The translations under genes were made by a program, and so were the position numbers. From Furcasterigmium furcatum (lineage: Eukaryota; Ascomycota; Sordariomycetes; Glomerellales; Plectosphaerellaceae), in NCBI GenBank assembly GCA_001599815.1, contig BCIA01000003.1, forward strand, positions 62,001-126,000: DNA of 64,000 nucleotides, written 5' to 3'. The notes beneath the pieces are model-generated. The model searched no databases. It worked only from the letters and a program-made list of their open reading frames with translations, and was not told the origin of the DNA. Positions 23,911-34,538 of this stretch are shown here, one piece after another. Positions within the stretch are counted from its first letter, which is position 1. Each line of letters starts with the position of its first letter.

Positions 23911-26505
23911 AGGGAAGAATAGACGGGTGGAGGATTGTGGGAGTTCACAGTTGTCTGATTTACATGCATTGCAACGGCGTTAGGGTTCTTCGTCGCGGGT
24001 CTTGGGCACACGCAGTCATGACTATGGGCATCATCAGGGAAGACGGAGGGAGGTACCGTCGTTGATTTAGGGCATGGTTTGCCGCCAAAATTGGTGGCCA
24101 TTGTCATCACTTGTTTGACGCAGCTCACTTTCGAGCAACAGACGATGCGTTTTCTACATGCATTCATTCGCAAGCCACTGAAGAGACAATTGTCATTCAC
24201 AGAGCTTTCAACGTCGACAGACGCACAAGAAACATCTTTTTGCCAGCACCTACAAAAGCACTCGTGACCCGTGACCACCTGATACACCCTGACACATTGG
24301 ACAGGCGTTCTAGATGGAGACGTCGGAATCCCCATGGCATGATTGATGGACTTATCCAACTTCATCTGAGATGATGTTTGCGGCTCCCTGTGGCGATCAC
24401 GCTAGACATCGCCTAGACCTGCTGAGACGCGGTCCTGAGACGGCAGGGGTTGCCAGTGGCAGGGGACACGGGCATAAAACAGGCTAAACCTGCCCCTGCG
24501 ACAGGAGCGTCGTAAGGTCATGCCATGTCTCGCTTGGCTTTGCGTGAGGTTATTCCAGGCGACGCCAGGTCGATCGTTTGGTAAGGTTGAGGTGAGCATC
24601 CATCCCTGACAGGAATCAGGCCGCCCCGCGGATAGGGATTGGGGGGCGAGGCTGAAGGGGAGGGAGGGATTCGATGTGGCAGGGGTAGCGTTGCTATTCT
24701 TGTACTGCGGCGGCCGCGTGGCGAGGGTGGGAAAGCCAAAAGTGACAGCTGAGAACAGGTAGTAATTATTGGAACGGAATCAAGCGTCTTACATGGGCGC
24801 GGAAGAGGCGCTCAGGAGAGACGGCGGTCATTTCCCCGGAGTTCCAGGCGGCGCCCGCATTCCCGCTCGCCGTGTCTCTGATGAGCGAGTTCTTCCTAGG
24901 ACTGTACTGCAGGGACAGTCTCTCCCCTGCTGCTAATTCGAGAACGAGTACGTACGTTCGCGGCGTTACGTGGACCGGAAGTCGGCATAAGCATCCAAAC
25001 AAGCCCAGCGCTAGCGGCGCCCTCCATTGTCCGCCGCACGAGCCGATGGCCCCCCTTCGCGGCACTTTTCCTGCGCAGAGCGCAGGACGGCTGACGAGGA
25101 GGATGGGCAGAGCGTCGAGCGAGGATGCCGCGGCCGGTGCAGCTAGCACCGTTTTAGCACTGGCAGCGGCGGCCCCAGGCCGGCGCCAGGCGAGTCATCG
25201 TCCGCGCGTTTGTTTCCCTTTGTCATGGCGGTGGGCTGAACGGTTTTCGCGGCGGCGCCGGGCTGCCGGCAGGGAAAAAAGCTTGTCTCGCACGTCGCGC
25301 TGTCGATCGCCGGCGGGAAGGAGGGTGGGAGCGGCAAGTTTATGTGCCGGCTAGGGCGTGCTCTAAATGCGAGAGTGGCCTTCGAGCACGGGGATGGCCG
25401 GGAAGACAGAGGTCACCGGAGGGATGGGGATGGGATGGGATGGGCGGCGGGTGTGCTTCCGGGCGGTTTGTGGGCGACCTCGGAGAGGGATGGGTGATTC
25501 TGAGGACGGCTGCGCAGGAATGATGTCCTGGGTCCGACGATGCCGGGCTTGCCGGTGGGATTCAGACGGTCAGGTCAGGGGCGTTGGGTTAGTCCACGGC
25601 GACCCGTGAGCCCTGTTTTTGCGAGTAGGTTGGTTTCCACGCCTCTAACAGTGTTCAAGCTCTGAGGTGGCCGTTTTGAACCAGTCAGGCGAGAGGGAGG
25701 GAGGCCAATGATCCTCAGCCCGCCGGAGTCTTCTCCGCGGAATAAGCTGTTGGGAGATCGCCGTCGGTCGACGATCACGACTCGCGGTGGGCGTCTTGAC
25801 GTCAGTGACAGGTGGCATTCTGGAACTTATGACACACCAGAGGCGGGCTGTATTTCCCTCGGCTGGAGCCACCGGGTGTAAAACATGATGAATTATGAAG
25901 TGGGTGAGGAATGTACGTCGAGTCCATCCACTGGATATGCTGCTTAACCAGGTGGAGTGATCGTCTCACACAGACTTGTGTGAGCTCTTGGTCAACTTCT
26001 CGGAGTCTTCCGATGGAAAGATCCTATTCCCAACTGATGATGACCTCAGACACGGAGACATCTCTGGCACGGCTGCCGCCGTAGAAATGGCTGGCACGGG
26101 ACGCGCTGAAAGATGTTATGAAGACCCAGCTGGTATATCCGCTCAACGAGTTCATACTATGAGGCTCCCGTCTGCACCGACGATGCAGTCAGGCTCTGTT
26201 CCGGGTAGAGGCGCCAGCCCCAACTCGATCACTCTCCTCTTGACAAGATTGTCTCTCATGCTCAGCATTCGTGCTCATGATGGGAACCAGTACATGCTTG
26301 CCGATCCGGACCACACCAGTTTCACGCCTCTCAACTATCCGAGGTATCAAAGTCGACGAACTCATGTTCGTTTAGACAACAGCTCTCTTATCTGCACAAT
26401 GGCAACAACATGTCTTGCTATTTGCTTGGGCTGGAGTGCTGGCAGGACTCCGACTGAGCGTGGGCGACGGGCTATAAGTCTAATTCAACCTAGTAGGTAT
26501 CAATC
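23911..26505. other. Intergenic stretch between the WOPR gene and tRNA-Val
   Basis: About 2.6 kb containing the WOPR gene 3' UTR (to about 24.3 kb by composition) and otherwise no supported gene. A GGGAT-type microsatellite lies near 25418-25445. Frames of 127-188 codons on either strand (24872-25354 +, 25976-26542 +) show no family signature, and the last one runs into the tRNA gene. Confidence 0.45.
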
Positions 26506-26590
26506 GGTTCGGTGGTGTAGTTGGTTTATCACGTCAGTCTAACATCTCCATGTTCACTGAAGGTCGGGAGTTCGAGCCTCCCCTGAATCA
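26506..26590 (+). tRNA. tRNA-Val (anticodon AAC) with a 10-nt intron
   Basis: The sequence folds as a cloverleaf. The acceptor stem GGTTCGG pairs with CTGAATC (two G-U pairs) and ends in discriminator A at 26590. The anticodon stem TCAGT/ACTGA encloses the loop CTAACA...C with anticodon AAC at 26541-26543. The T stem GGGAG/CTCCC closes the loop TTCGAGC. The 10 bases 26545-26554 sit one nucleotide 3' of the anticodon, the canonical position of nuclear tRNA introns; removing them restores a 7-nt loop CTAACAC. A run of six T at 26615-26620 provides the Pol III terminator. No CCA is encoded, as expected for a nuclear gene. Confidence 0.9.
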
Positions 26591-26614
26591 AGAACCGGCG
26601 CTCCGGCGCATTGC

Positions 26615-26620
26615 TTTTTT
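26615..26620 (+). terminator. RNA polymerase III terminator (T6)
   Basis: Six consecutive T 25 nt after the end of the tRNA-Val gene, the usual Pol III termination signal. Confidence 0.7.
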
Positions 26621-26855
26621 GCTGTTTTCATGAAATCCTTACCAGACTCTGGGTCGTCAGAAGAGTTCTTTTTAAGTTGGATCATCCAACTGGCTGACTC
26701 CGACTCCCCGGAGCTGCAGCCTCACGGATTTCGGGGCCATCTCCGATGCCCCGCACTCGGCCGTCCGCGGTGAAGCCGACGGCGATGCCCTCAGCACCTG
26801 CGACAACTCACGACAACAGTATCTCATCCCCCATTCACCGTCGTATCCAAGAAAC

Positions 26856-27801
26856 ATGTCTTACTCACAGGCCCAGCTCGATGCGTACTTCCGCCATATT
26901 CGGTTCCCTCGGGAACTTCACCCCTCCGACCCCCTAGAGCTGCTCTCGGCCCTCGTCACTCACCAAATTGCACGGGTTCCCTTCGAATCGATCTCCTTGC
27001 ACTACTCCAAGCACCGCCTCCTCTCGCTGGACCTCCAGGATCTCTATGAGAAGGTTGTCACCCATGGCAAGGGCGGCTACTGCATGGAGCTCAACGCCTT
27101 CTTTGGCACGGTCCTCCGCTCGATGGGCTATGTTCTTTTCAACGCCGGCGGCCGCGTCTGGGTGAAAGATCACTGGACGGGGCTGTAAGTTCCCCCAACC
27201 GCTGCTCAGTAGTGCCCAGTACTCAGTTGACCGTCCCAGCGAGCACATGGTCAACATCGTGACGATCTCGTCGCAGAAATACTTCGTCGACGTCGCCTTC
27301 GGCGCCGAGGAGGCCATGCGCCCCGTCCCCATGATATCGGGCTTCGAGTTCGAGCAGATCGCCCCCGTACGGGGCAGGATCGAGCACACCTCCCTCTCGC
27401 AGCACAGCGACCCCTCGCAGCGCGTGTGGCTCTACTCGACGCGGAATACCGCGGAGGACAACGCCGAGTGGGCGCCCAAGTACCACTTCCTCGACGCGGA
27501 GTTCTTCCCCGCCGACTACCGGACCATGAACCTCTCGCCGATGGCGCAGCCGACGAGCTTTTTCGTGCAGACTGTGATGGCCATGCGCGTTCTCCTGGAC
27601 GAGGAGACGAAGCGGCCGAAGGGGGCCTTGACGATGGTCGCGAACGTGGTCCGGAGGAAGGTGCATGGCGAGACGGAGGTGCTGGCGGAGCTCAAGACCG
27701 AGGAGGAGAGGGTCGAGGCGTTGGAGAAGTATTTCGAGGTTGTGCTGAGTGAGAGTGAGAAAAGGGGCATTAAGGGGCTTGCGTCGGAACTCAAGGGGTA
27801 G
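26856..27801 (+). CDS. Arylamine N-acetyltransferase (NAT)
   Basis: Cytosolic acyl-CoA-dependent acyltransferase that modifies arylamines; fungal isoenzymes can also use malonyl-CoA and detoxify plant benzoxazolinone-derived aminophenols. Two exons, 26856-27184 and 27240-27801, give 296 residues, the usual NAT length. The catalytic triad is visible: Cys76 in GGYCMELN, His112 in EHMVNIV (right after the intron) and Asp127 in FVDVAFG. The N-terminus LDAYFRHIRFPRE and VPFESISLHY match the family. The intron (GTAAGT...CCCAG) joins L110 to E111 in frame. It lies just downstream of tRNA-Val and upstream of a Zn2Cys6 gene of opposite orientation. Acyl donor and substrate cannot be told from sequence. 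Confidence 0.93.
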
Positions 27802-28536
27802 GGTTGACGTGACACTCGCGAAGCTGGTGGCCGTGTTGCATATGCGGCGCATGCATCTATCCCCTGCTGCCTCTCTACATGAAGCGAATATAGGAATGAG
27901 TAGCATCTTTAGCAGAAATGAACATTCTAGCCATATTTACTGTTCGTCTTGCTTACCCTGAGTAGTACTAAGTAACCCGGTGCTGTTAAGTTGAGCCATG
28001 TGTTTCCGGCACCTGTGCGAAGTTTCGGTTTGGGTTCCGCGCGGACCACCGCCCAGAGAGCTTGGAACACATCACCGGGTGAGCCAAGGCTGAGGGAGAG
28101 CAAGTTCACGTTGATCTTGCGCAGCTTGCTAGATATGGTGACATCTGGAAGCAATTCTCGCTGTGCGAGATACAACTGCGCTACCTCGGGAGTGGATTTG
28201 GTATAGATGATATCGTGAACAGGCCTGGAGCAGATGTCACGGATACTCATAGCTCAGAAACGAGTCCTGAAGAGGAACAAGCGTGTATTACCAAAGTGTA
28301 TTGTATTAGATGCCGTCCCGTCTTGGGTATATAATAATCCGCCTCGAGGACCTCGCTATTTGTGCGCCGCCCGAGTAGTTCCGTGTCATGTCTCGTGATG
28401 TACCTGATATACCTGACCTAAGAGATAGATCCGTCCCCCCAGATTTTGATGTCCTCCCATTTCGCCATGTCCCAACATGAGTCCGGCATGGTCTCAAAAC
28501 TCCTTCACCAACCGTCTCTTGCACTAAGCGCCCATC
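27802..28536. other. Convergent 3' spacer between NAT and the Zn2Cys6 gene
   Basis: A 735-bp spacer between two genes that end towards each other; it should hold both 3' UTRs. AT-rich near 28280-28340. No coding region or RNA gene is evident. Confidence 0.5.
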
Positions 28537-30943
28537 TCACGCCCCCGTGGTGTCCGGCGTCGTCATCTCGGGCGCCGAGTTCCTCATCAGATCCGGCGCC
28601 TGCACGAAGAACGAGTTCATCCTCAGCGCCACGGGCCGGATGAGCAGCCGCGCCGTCGAGTCCGCCAGCGTCTCCAGCCGCTGCAGCGACTCGTGGAAAC
28701 CCTCGATCAGCCGGAAGGCAGCCCTTACGTCGTCCGAGTGTGTGGCCAGGAGGAAGAGATAGATGAGGAAGTTGCCGCAGAGGATGAGCTGCGACCGGCC
28801 GTCTGTTGAGCTCATTAGCATGCTGCGCCTTGAGATCAGCTGGCTGGGCTGCACTTACGACGGCCCCAGAACCCGTTGAGGTCCTTCTCGTTGATCTGCA
28901 TCATGAACGACGTGAACCCCGTGAACTCGCTCAGGGCGATGCGGAACCACCGCCTGAGATTCGAGTCGGGGTCGAACCGTGCCGCCTTGGTGGCCGGGCT
29001 CATCAGGCCGCGGAACATGAGCGACTGAGAGGCGTAGTACATGAGATGGAGCGGGGCGTTGTTGCACGCCACGGTGGCGGTGGCTGACGACATGGCCAGA
29101 CACTGGGGCAGCATCTTCTCCCACTGCCCCAGGGCGCTCTTGAGGTCCATGAGAGCCCGCTGCGGGAAGACCGGGTCTCTGTACTGCGGCTTGGCTTGGG
29201 GTGTCTCGCTGCGGGAGGGTCAGATCTGCGCGTGCAGCAGTACAGAAGGAGCCTGGAATACTTACAATGACAGCCCGAGCACCTCGCGCGTGACCTGGCT
29301 TAGTTTGACGTGCTCAAGGAACCGTGCACCGGTGAACAGCAGAAAGTTGGGGTCCGTGAGATCGACGAAACGCTGCAGATCGTCGGCAACCTCCTCGTCG
29401 AATCGAATGTCTTCGAGGGTGAGCTGCGACGTGCTGAACGAGCTCGGGTAGATGTGCGGCGGGTTCCCGTGGCACAGCGACGACCAGACGTCCGCCGAAA
29501 AGGTCGCCCACCAGAGCTTCTTCCTCAGCTTCTTCTCCCAGGAGGGTATGCTCCACTGCTCGGGGTCTTGGTGGAGGCCTATCATCTGCGCGCAGGCGAC
29601 AGCCTGCGCCGTGCCGGTCCATGTCCTGGGATGCTCGACGCTGTCCACGTCATTGGGCTTGAGATGGAGGAGCAGCAGGCTGGCCTGCAGCTTGTACAGG
29701 TTTGGCGAGTCCAGCTCCCGCTGCAGCGAGGAAAAAGCATGGTCCGCCACCTCGTGCTGCTGGAAGGGACAAGGGCCCGGGAGGGTAGGCTCTTGGTCCC
29801 AGAAGAGGCAGGCCAGGGCGTAGATGGCGCCTCGGAGGGATGCTGGTATTCGCCGCTTGTCGTCCGCGTACTGTCTCAGGAAGCGGCCCTTGGAGACGAT
29901 CGGCAGAATGATGTGCACATGTCTAAAGAAGAGGCGGACGAGGGCATCCCCGTGCGGGGCCACGAGCGCCTCGATGGCTTCGGAAGCCTCGTGCTTGACC
30001 TTGTCGTCGTGTGCGAAGAACTCGTCTACGATGAAGCAGAAGTGAACCGGGGGCTTGCCGGTCTCCTTGGATCCCGGGAAGACCTGGACGAACTCGGCGT
30101 CGATCTCCGGCCCGTTCATGATGACCGACCGGAAAGAATCCAGGAGGTGCGTGTCCTGCTCAGCCGCCAGGCCCATGCTGTGAGATGTCTTGTCTTTGTT
30201 GTCCTCGAGGGTCCGGATTGGTGGGGGTGCTCCGATGGACGAGGGCACAGATGAAGGCGACGGGCTCACGACGGTATCCCCAGACAATGCCACGGAGGTG
30301 CCGGGGGAGGCACCCGGCCTGAGGGTGTTCTGCTGGGCCTGTTGGTGGCCCAGGCCGCCGGGACCAGGCACAAGTTGGCTGTGCCGCTGCGTTGGCGATA
30401 TGCCCTGCATCTCGGATGAGGGACTTCCACTCCCTCCATTACTGTGGGTGCGCGCCGCCGCGGCGGGTTGTGCGCCGGGCGAGACCCCCTGAGGCTGCGA
30501 AGGAATGCGTTCGGGCAACCTTGTGGTCGCTGCTGCAGATGGCCCTGCCGCCATCGGGGGTGAGTCTGCCGTGGAGGTTGACCCGGAGGCCGAGCCCACG
30601 ATGCCCGACGACTCACATGGCAGGCCTCGCGTCTTACAGAAGAGGCCTGAGGAGGCGGATCGCGTCAGCTGGTCATGATCCCGTCACACACCGGTGGGCA
30701 CGCGTGTCTGTCTAGCATGGATGTACTCGATTCAAGGAGGGAGGGAGAGAGGTAGGGGGCCGGGGGTAGACGGAGGTGTATTCCAGGCAGGGCTCGCTCA
30801 CATGGCGGTGTCGTCTTGATGACACAGGCCGTCTTTCTTTTCCGACATGCGTCGCAGGGACGGCTCTTGCGGCTCCTCCACTCACGGGCGCTACCAAAGT
30901 CGCTCTGGATGGTGAACTTGCGACGCGTCTCAGGGGTGGACAT
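28537..30943 (-). CDS. Zn2Cys6 fungal transcription factor with middle homology region
   Basis: Predicted nuclear DNA-binding regulator. Four exons on the minus strand: 30943-30802, 30646-29266, 29208-28859 and 28802-28537, closing in frame to 712 residues. The binuclear cluster is CDACRKRKTAC, then VIKTTPPCLFC and KTRGLPC; the fourth cysteine codon is formed by joining exons 1 and 2, which strongly supports that splice. A disordered Ser/Pro/Gln/Gly-rich linker follows, then a fungal-specific transcription factor domain from about residue 200 (HVHIILPIVSKGRFLRQY, SLRGAIYALACLFWDQEP, WGIPSW-like core). The neighbouring permease and hydantoinase make it a candidate pathway regulator, but this is inferred from position only; no specific target family is recognised. 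Confidence 0.9.
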
Positions 30944-31755
30944 GGTCGCAACGGTCCACGACGGGGTCGGGTCGGTCCTAACGCCTCGAGTCGTCGCGTG
31001 TCGTCCGTCCGTCGGGGTCGTGGAGTGTGTGTTGCAGGAATAGTTCGCCTATCGTGGTGCCTCTGCGCCGTTGTCTCGTTGCCGATCGCAGCAAAAGTTG
31101 GCCGACGACTCCGCGTGGGCCGGGGGGGAGTGCGCTGTGGGTTGGTTGGGGGAGGGAAGAAGCAGCCTCCCGTCCCTCATAAGCGGTTGATCTGGACAGG
31201 GCCTGACGTGCTTGCTGCCGTCCGATTGGGCCGGCCACAGATTTGCGAGGTGCTAGCTCCAGAGGTAAAGACAGGAGCATCGCTGAACGCAGACAGGAGC
31301 CCTGCATAAAGAATGTGGATCGGATGACATCTGGCCAGGCCAGGATGACCGACTATCGAAGCCCCGACGTGTCCACCATACAACCCTGTTAGCAATCTAG
31401 CCCACCCGCACCTGGCCCATCCCTCCACACCGAAAGCCAACTCAATCACGGGGAATCCGCGCCATGCCCCCCGATTCGCCCCAAAGTCTGACCATGGCTG
31501 CCCCGGATGCATCTGGGTGGGTGTGCTCATCAGCAGCGTCCTGGATTCCGTCCCACGACGGACCGTGGAACCTCTGTCCCGCCCAGAATTGTTTGCTTGT
31601 TGCCCGAAGTCCCTGTCCGAAGCAAACTGATGCATACAATATTACGAGTATATAAGCTCTAGCAGTTCCCTCCTTACATAGGTACATTCTCGTGCCGGCT
31701 TCCCACAGCCTTACCTCGCTTGTGCCATGATCCCCAAGAAATGTCGCAACCACTA
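30944..31755. other. Promoter of the Zn2Cys6 gene and 3' flank of the permease
   Basis: An 812-bp spacer between two minus-strand genes: the 3' end of the NCS1 permease and the start of the Zn2Cys6 gene. A TATATAA stretch occurs at 31649-31655 but is about 700 bp from the next start. Open frames at 30776-31309 and 31177-31635 have no recognisable content. Confidence 0.45.
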
Positions 31756-33930
31756 TCAGTTGTCCCTGGTTGGGTTGGAAGGCATTTCTTGGCCTGCATC
31801 CAACCCGTCACCGTACGCCTTGACCTCGGGGCTCTCCGCAACCTGTTGGGGCGATGTCTTACCTCCTCGCCCCTTCGCCGCTTCCAGAATCCGGGTTGTC
31901 TCAGCTAACGTGACATCCCACTGCCCATACGTCTGCTTCATCACCTCCCTTGCAGGCGGGCTGTCTCTGACGAATCTGGAAACAGCAGGAGCGGGGAACA
32001 CCCAGTGCAGCAGCGCGTACACAGCGCCGCTGGTCAGGAACCCGTACAGATACGACATGTAGTAGAGCTCGGTCGCCCCGTCGGGTACCGTGACGTTCTC
32101 GTTCACGGCGGCAACGAAGCCCGGCATGCATGGGACGACGCCAATGAGCCACTGCAAGAGACGGGATTAGCGACACATGCTTCCATGAGTGAACTCCGCG
32201 GGCCAATACTTACTGCCACGGGGGCTCTCCAGTTCACGCCCCAAGTGTACCAGTAGATGCCCTGCTTGCCGCCACGGTACATGTCATCGATGCAGAGCTT
32301 CTTCCTGTTGACCAGGAAGTAGCTGCTGACCATGAGGCCCGTCATGGGCGCCAGGAACACGCTGTAGCTGGACAGGACGATCAGAAATATCGTGGCCGTG
32401 TTGACAAGGCGCCAGGGGTTGACGATCGGGCTGAGAATGGCCGTGATGTACGCGCCACGTCGAATGTTGATGTACTTGGGGACCGTCGCGGCAAGATCGA
32501 AGCCGCCGGCCAGTGCATTTCCAGAAACGTTGACACCCAGCTGGGCCACAACCAAAGCCAGGCCGCCGAAGAAGCAAGCGGCCCTGGTTCCGGCGTCTCC
32601 ATTCTGCTGAATGAGACGCGCGAGAAGGTCGGGCGGGCTCCAAATGGCCTCGCCACCGAAACGTTGCTGTGTGGCGGCCGTGACCAGGATACCGATGAGA
32701 GACCCGAAGATGGCGTAGATGGGGAACGCAACGGCCTGTCCGACGATGGCATGGCGAGGCCTCTTCGAGAATCGGGAGTAGTCGTTCTGGTTGAGGATGC
32801 CCGCCGCAATGGACCCGACAGTCGAGACTATGCCGTAAATCATCAACCAAGCAACACTGTAGGGGCCACCGGTCTGCGGAATGAGCGTCGCGTCAGACAG
32901 TGTGTCTCCGAAGCCCGCCGGGCCCATGGTCGCCAGCGCCCAGATGAGGATGACGACAAAGAAGACGAAGGTGATGGAGCAGGCGACGTAGAAGAATGTC
33001 TGCAACCGATGAGGCCGTATCCATAGCAGCGGCAGGCTGATGACGGAAAACACTATGTAGGCGACGAACTGCGCTGTCGTCATCCCGGTATCTGCAGGCA
33101 TCGTATTGGGAATGGCCTCCTCCAGGTTGGGATTCCACGACAGGAGGATGACATAGAAACACTGCCCGCCAATCCATGCTGTGAAGCCATACCTAAGGTG
33201 GTGGTTGCCAGTTAGCTACAATGGACTCACGATCTAGAAACGGAAGCGTGACGAACCAGACTACGGTACGTTAGCAAGGTCCACATTCGGGAACCAGGGT
33301 CATCGTGGAGACATACCAAGAGAAAGGAAGATGCGATTCCAGATGGTGAATTGGGCTCCCCACATGCCCCATACGACGCGACTAAAGACAGGAAAGCCGA
33401 CTGCAGAAGGGACCCGTTATCAGATGCTGTCTTCGGAGGTCAGGCCACAGCTGGGCGGCTTACTGTGATAATATGTTCCCGGGAGAGAGTTGAGGATGAC
33501 TGCGACCGTGGCGACGAGGTTGCCGATGATGATTGCTGCAAGTGGCAGTCAGCAAGCAAACGCTTGGATTCGGCAGCGCTCGAGGGCTGGAATCACGTAC
33601 CGATGAAGGCCTGGTACCAATTGAGACCGAATGGAATGAGGGCGCTGCCGGTCATGTACGTCGCGATATTGCAATTGATAAGGAGCCCTGTCCGAGATCG
33701 TGAGCATAATGCCGTGTACCGTCCCGCCGGATCCGAGCGGAGTCTTACAGTAGTTATGGAACTCGAGGTATCCCCACGTCCGTCGCGCGGTCTCAATCGG
33801 GCGGATGTCATCATTCTTGTGCGCAGTCAGTCTCCTCGAGTTGACATTGCCTCGACAAGGGGCGCGAACTTACGATCCATCGATTCACGTACGGAAGCTC
33901 CGCACGTTTGATCAGTTGCTTCAATCCCAT
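31756..33930 (-). CDS. NCS1-family nucleobase/allantoin/hydantoin-type permease, with a 4-nt micro-exon
   Basis: Plasma-membrane cation symporter of the NCS1 family (uracil, allantoin, uridine, hydantoin or thiamine-type substrates); the substrate here is unknown. Eight exons on the minus strand: 33930-33874, 33815-33749, 33687-33601, 33535-33464, 33400-33317, 33260-33257, 33192-32214 and 32151-31756, giving 581 residues. The start MGLKQLIKRAEL, the WINDDIRPIETARRTWGYLEF segment (codons shared by exons 1-2) and AGILNQNDYSRFS are NCS1 hallmarks. Keeping the consensus VWYGFTAWIGGQC in frame requires a 4-nt exon (33260-33257); a 19-nt version ending at 33242 also keeps the frame but inserts FVTLP. 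All other introns have normal GT...AG signals. It is divergent from the hydantoinase gene. Confidence 0.85.
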
Positions 33931-34293
33931 GCTGTCGTTTCCAGACGAAAATTGGGGATCCTAGTCTTCGGAGCTCTCGGGAGGCGTGTAGCGAGCGATG
34001 CGCAGCGACCTCATGTCATTCGAACACTCAGGGTCGACGAGGAGAAAGGAGTAGCTGCCGAAGAGATGATATATCAGTATTCATAGTCGACGCCCATGCC
34101 GATGTGAACGCAGCCCGAGCTCTTCACCGGTCGAGTCGAGGCCCCCTGTTGTCTCTGATTTCGCATATCACCTGAGTCAGTGGCTGACCTTGGTATCGAG
34201 GTGAATGGCCTATTGAGGCTTGTCGCCTCGCCCAATCAGAACCGACTCCTGGATCGGCCAAGTTCGAGTCTTCAACCCTCCATTTTGAGCGAT

Positions 34294-34299
34294 CGATAG
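34294..34299 (+). promoter_or_regulatory. HGATAR (AreA/NIT2-type) site
   Basis: CGATAG matches HGATAR. It is one of two copies in the divergent promoter. A six-base motif occurs often by chance; functional context (predicted nitrogen catabolism) is the main argument. Confidence 0.3.
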
Positions 34300-34342
34300 G
34301 AGTTTGCCGACCGAGGCCCCCAATGTTTGCGCGAAGGAACGA

Positions 34343-34348
34343 TGATAG
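34343..34348 (+). promoter_or_regulatory. HGATAR (AreA/NIT2-type) site
   Basis: TGATAG matches HGATAR, 49 bp from the first copy; paired sites are typical of AreA/NIT2-controlled promoters. Confidence 0.3.
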
Positions 34349-34538
34349 GCCCGCTGTTGTCCGACAAGGTGGTCCTGGGAAGCTTCACTTTGGAGAAACT
34401 AGAAGTCGAGTCGGCAACATGGCCGATCTCATAGGCACGTTAAAACCCTCTCTCGGGACGGCCCTGTGTCTTAAAATGAACGTGCGTTGGTGTCGTTGAG
34501 CCGTTGTACTTGGCTTTGTCGACTCCAGGCAAGCCATC

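Larger units (their letters stand above)
33931..34538. promoter_or_regulatory. Bidirectional promoter between NCS1 permease and hydantoinase
   Basis: A 608-bp spacer separates the two start codons. Two HGATAR motifs (34294-34299 CGATAG and 34343-34348 TGATAG) lie in the half nearer the hydantoinase. Such sites bind GATA factors of the AreA/NIT2 type that control nitrogen catabolism in filamentous fungi. Shared control of import and hydrolysis is an inference from the arrangement. Confidence 0.45.

Noticed and set aside
25976..26542. 188-codon plus-strand frame before NAT
   Set aside because: Its end lies inside the tRNA-Val gene and the protein resembles nothing known.
29310..30254. 314-codon plus-strand frame
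   Set aside because: Exact antisense of the Zn2Cys6 gene, whose domain and splice evidence is far stronger.
31645..31660. TATATAA as promoter of the Zn2Cys6 gene
   Set aside because: About 700 bp from the start codon and better oriented for the plus strand, where no gene follows.
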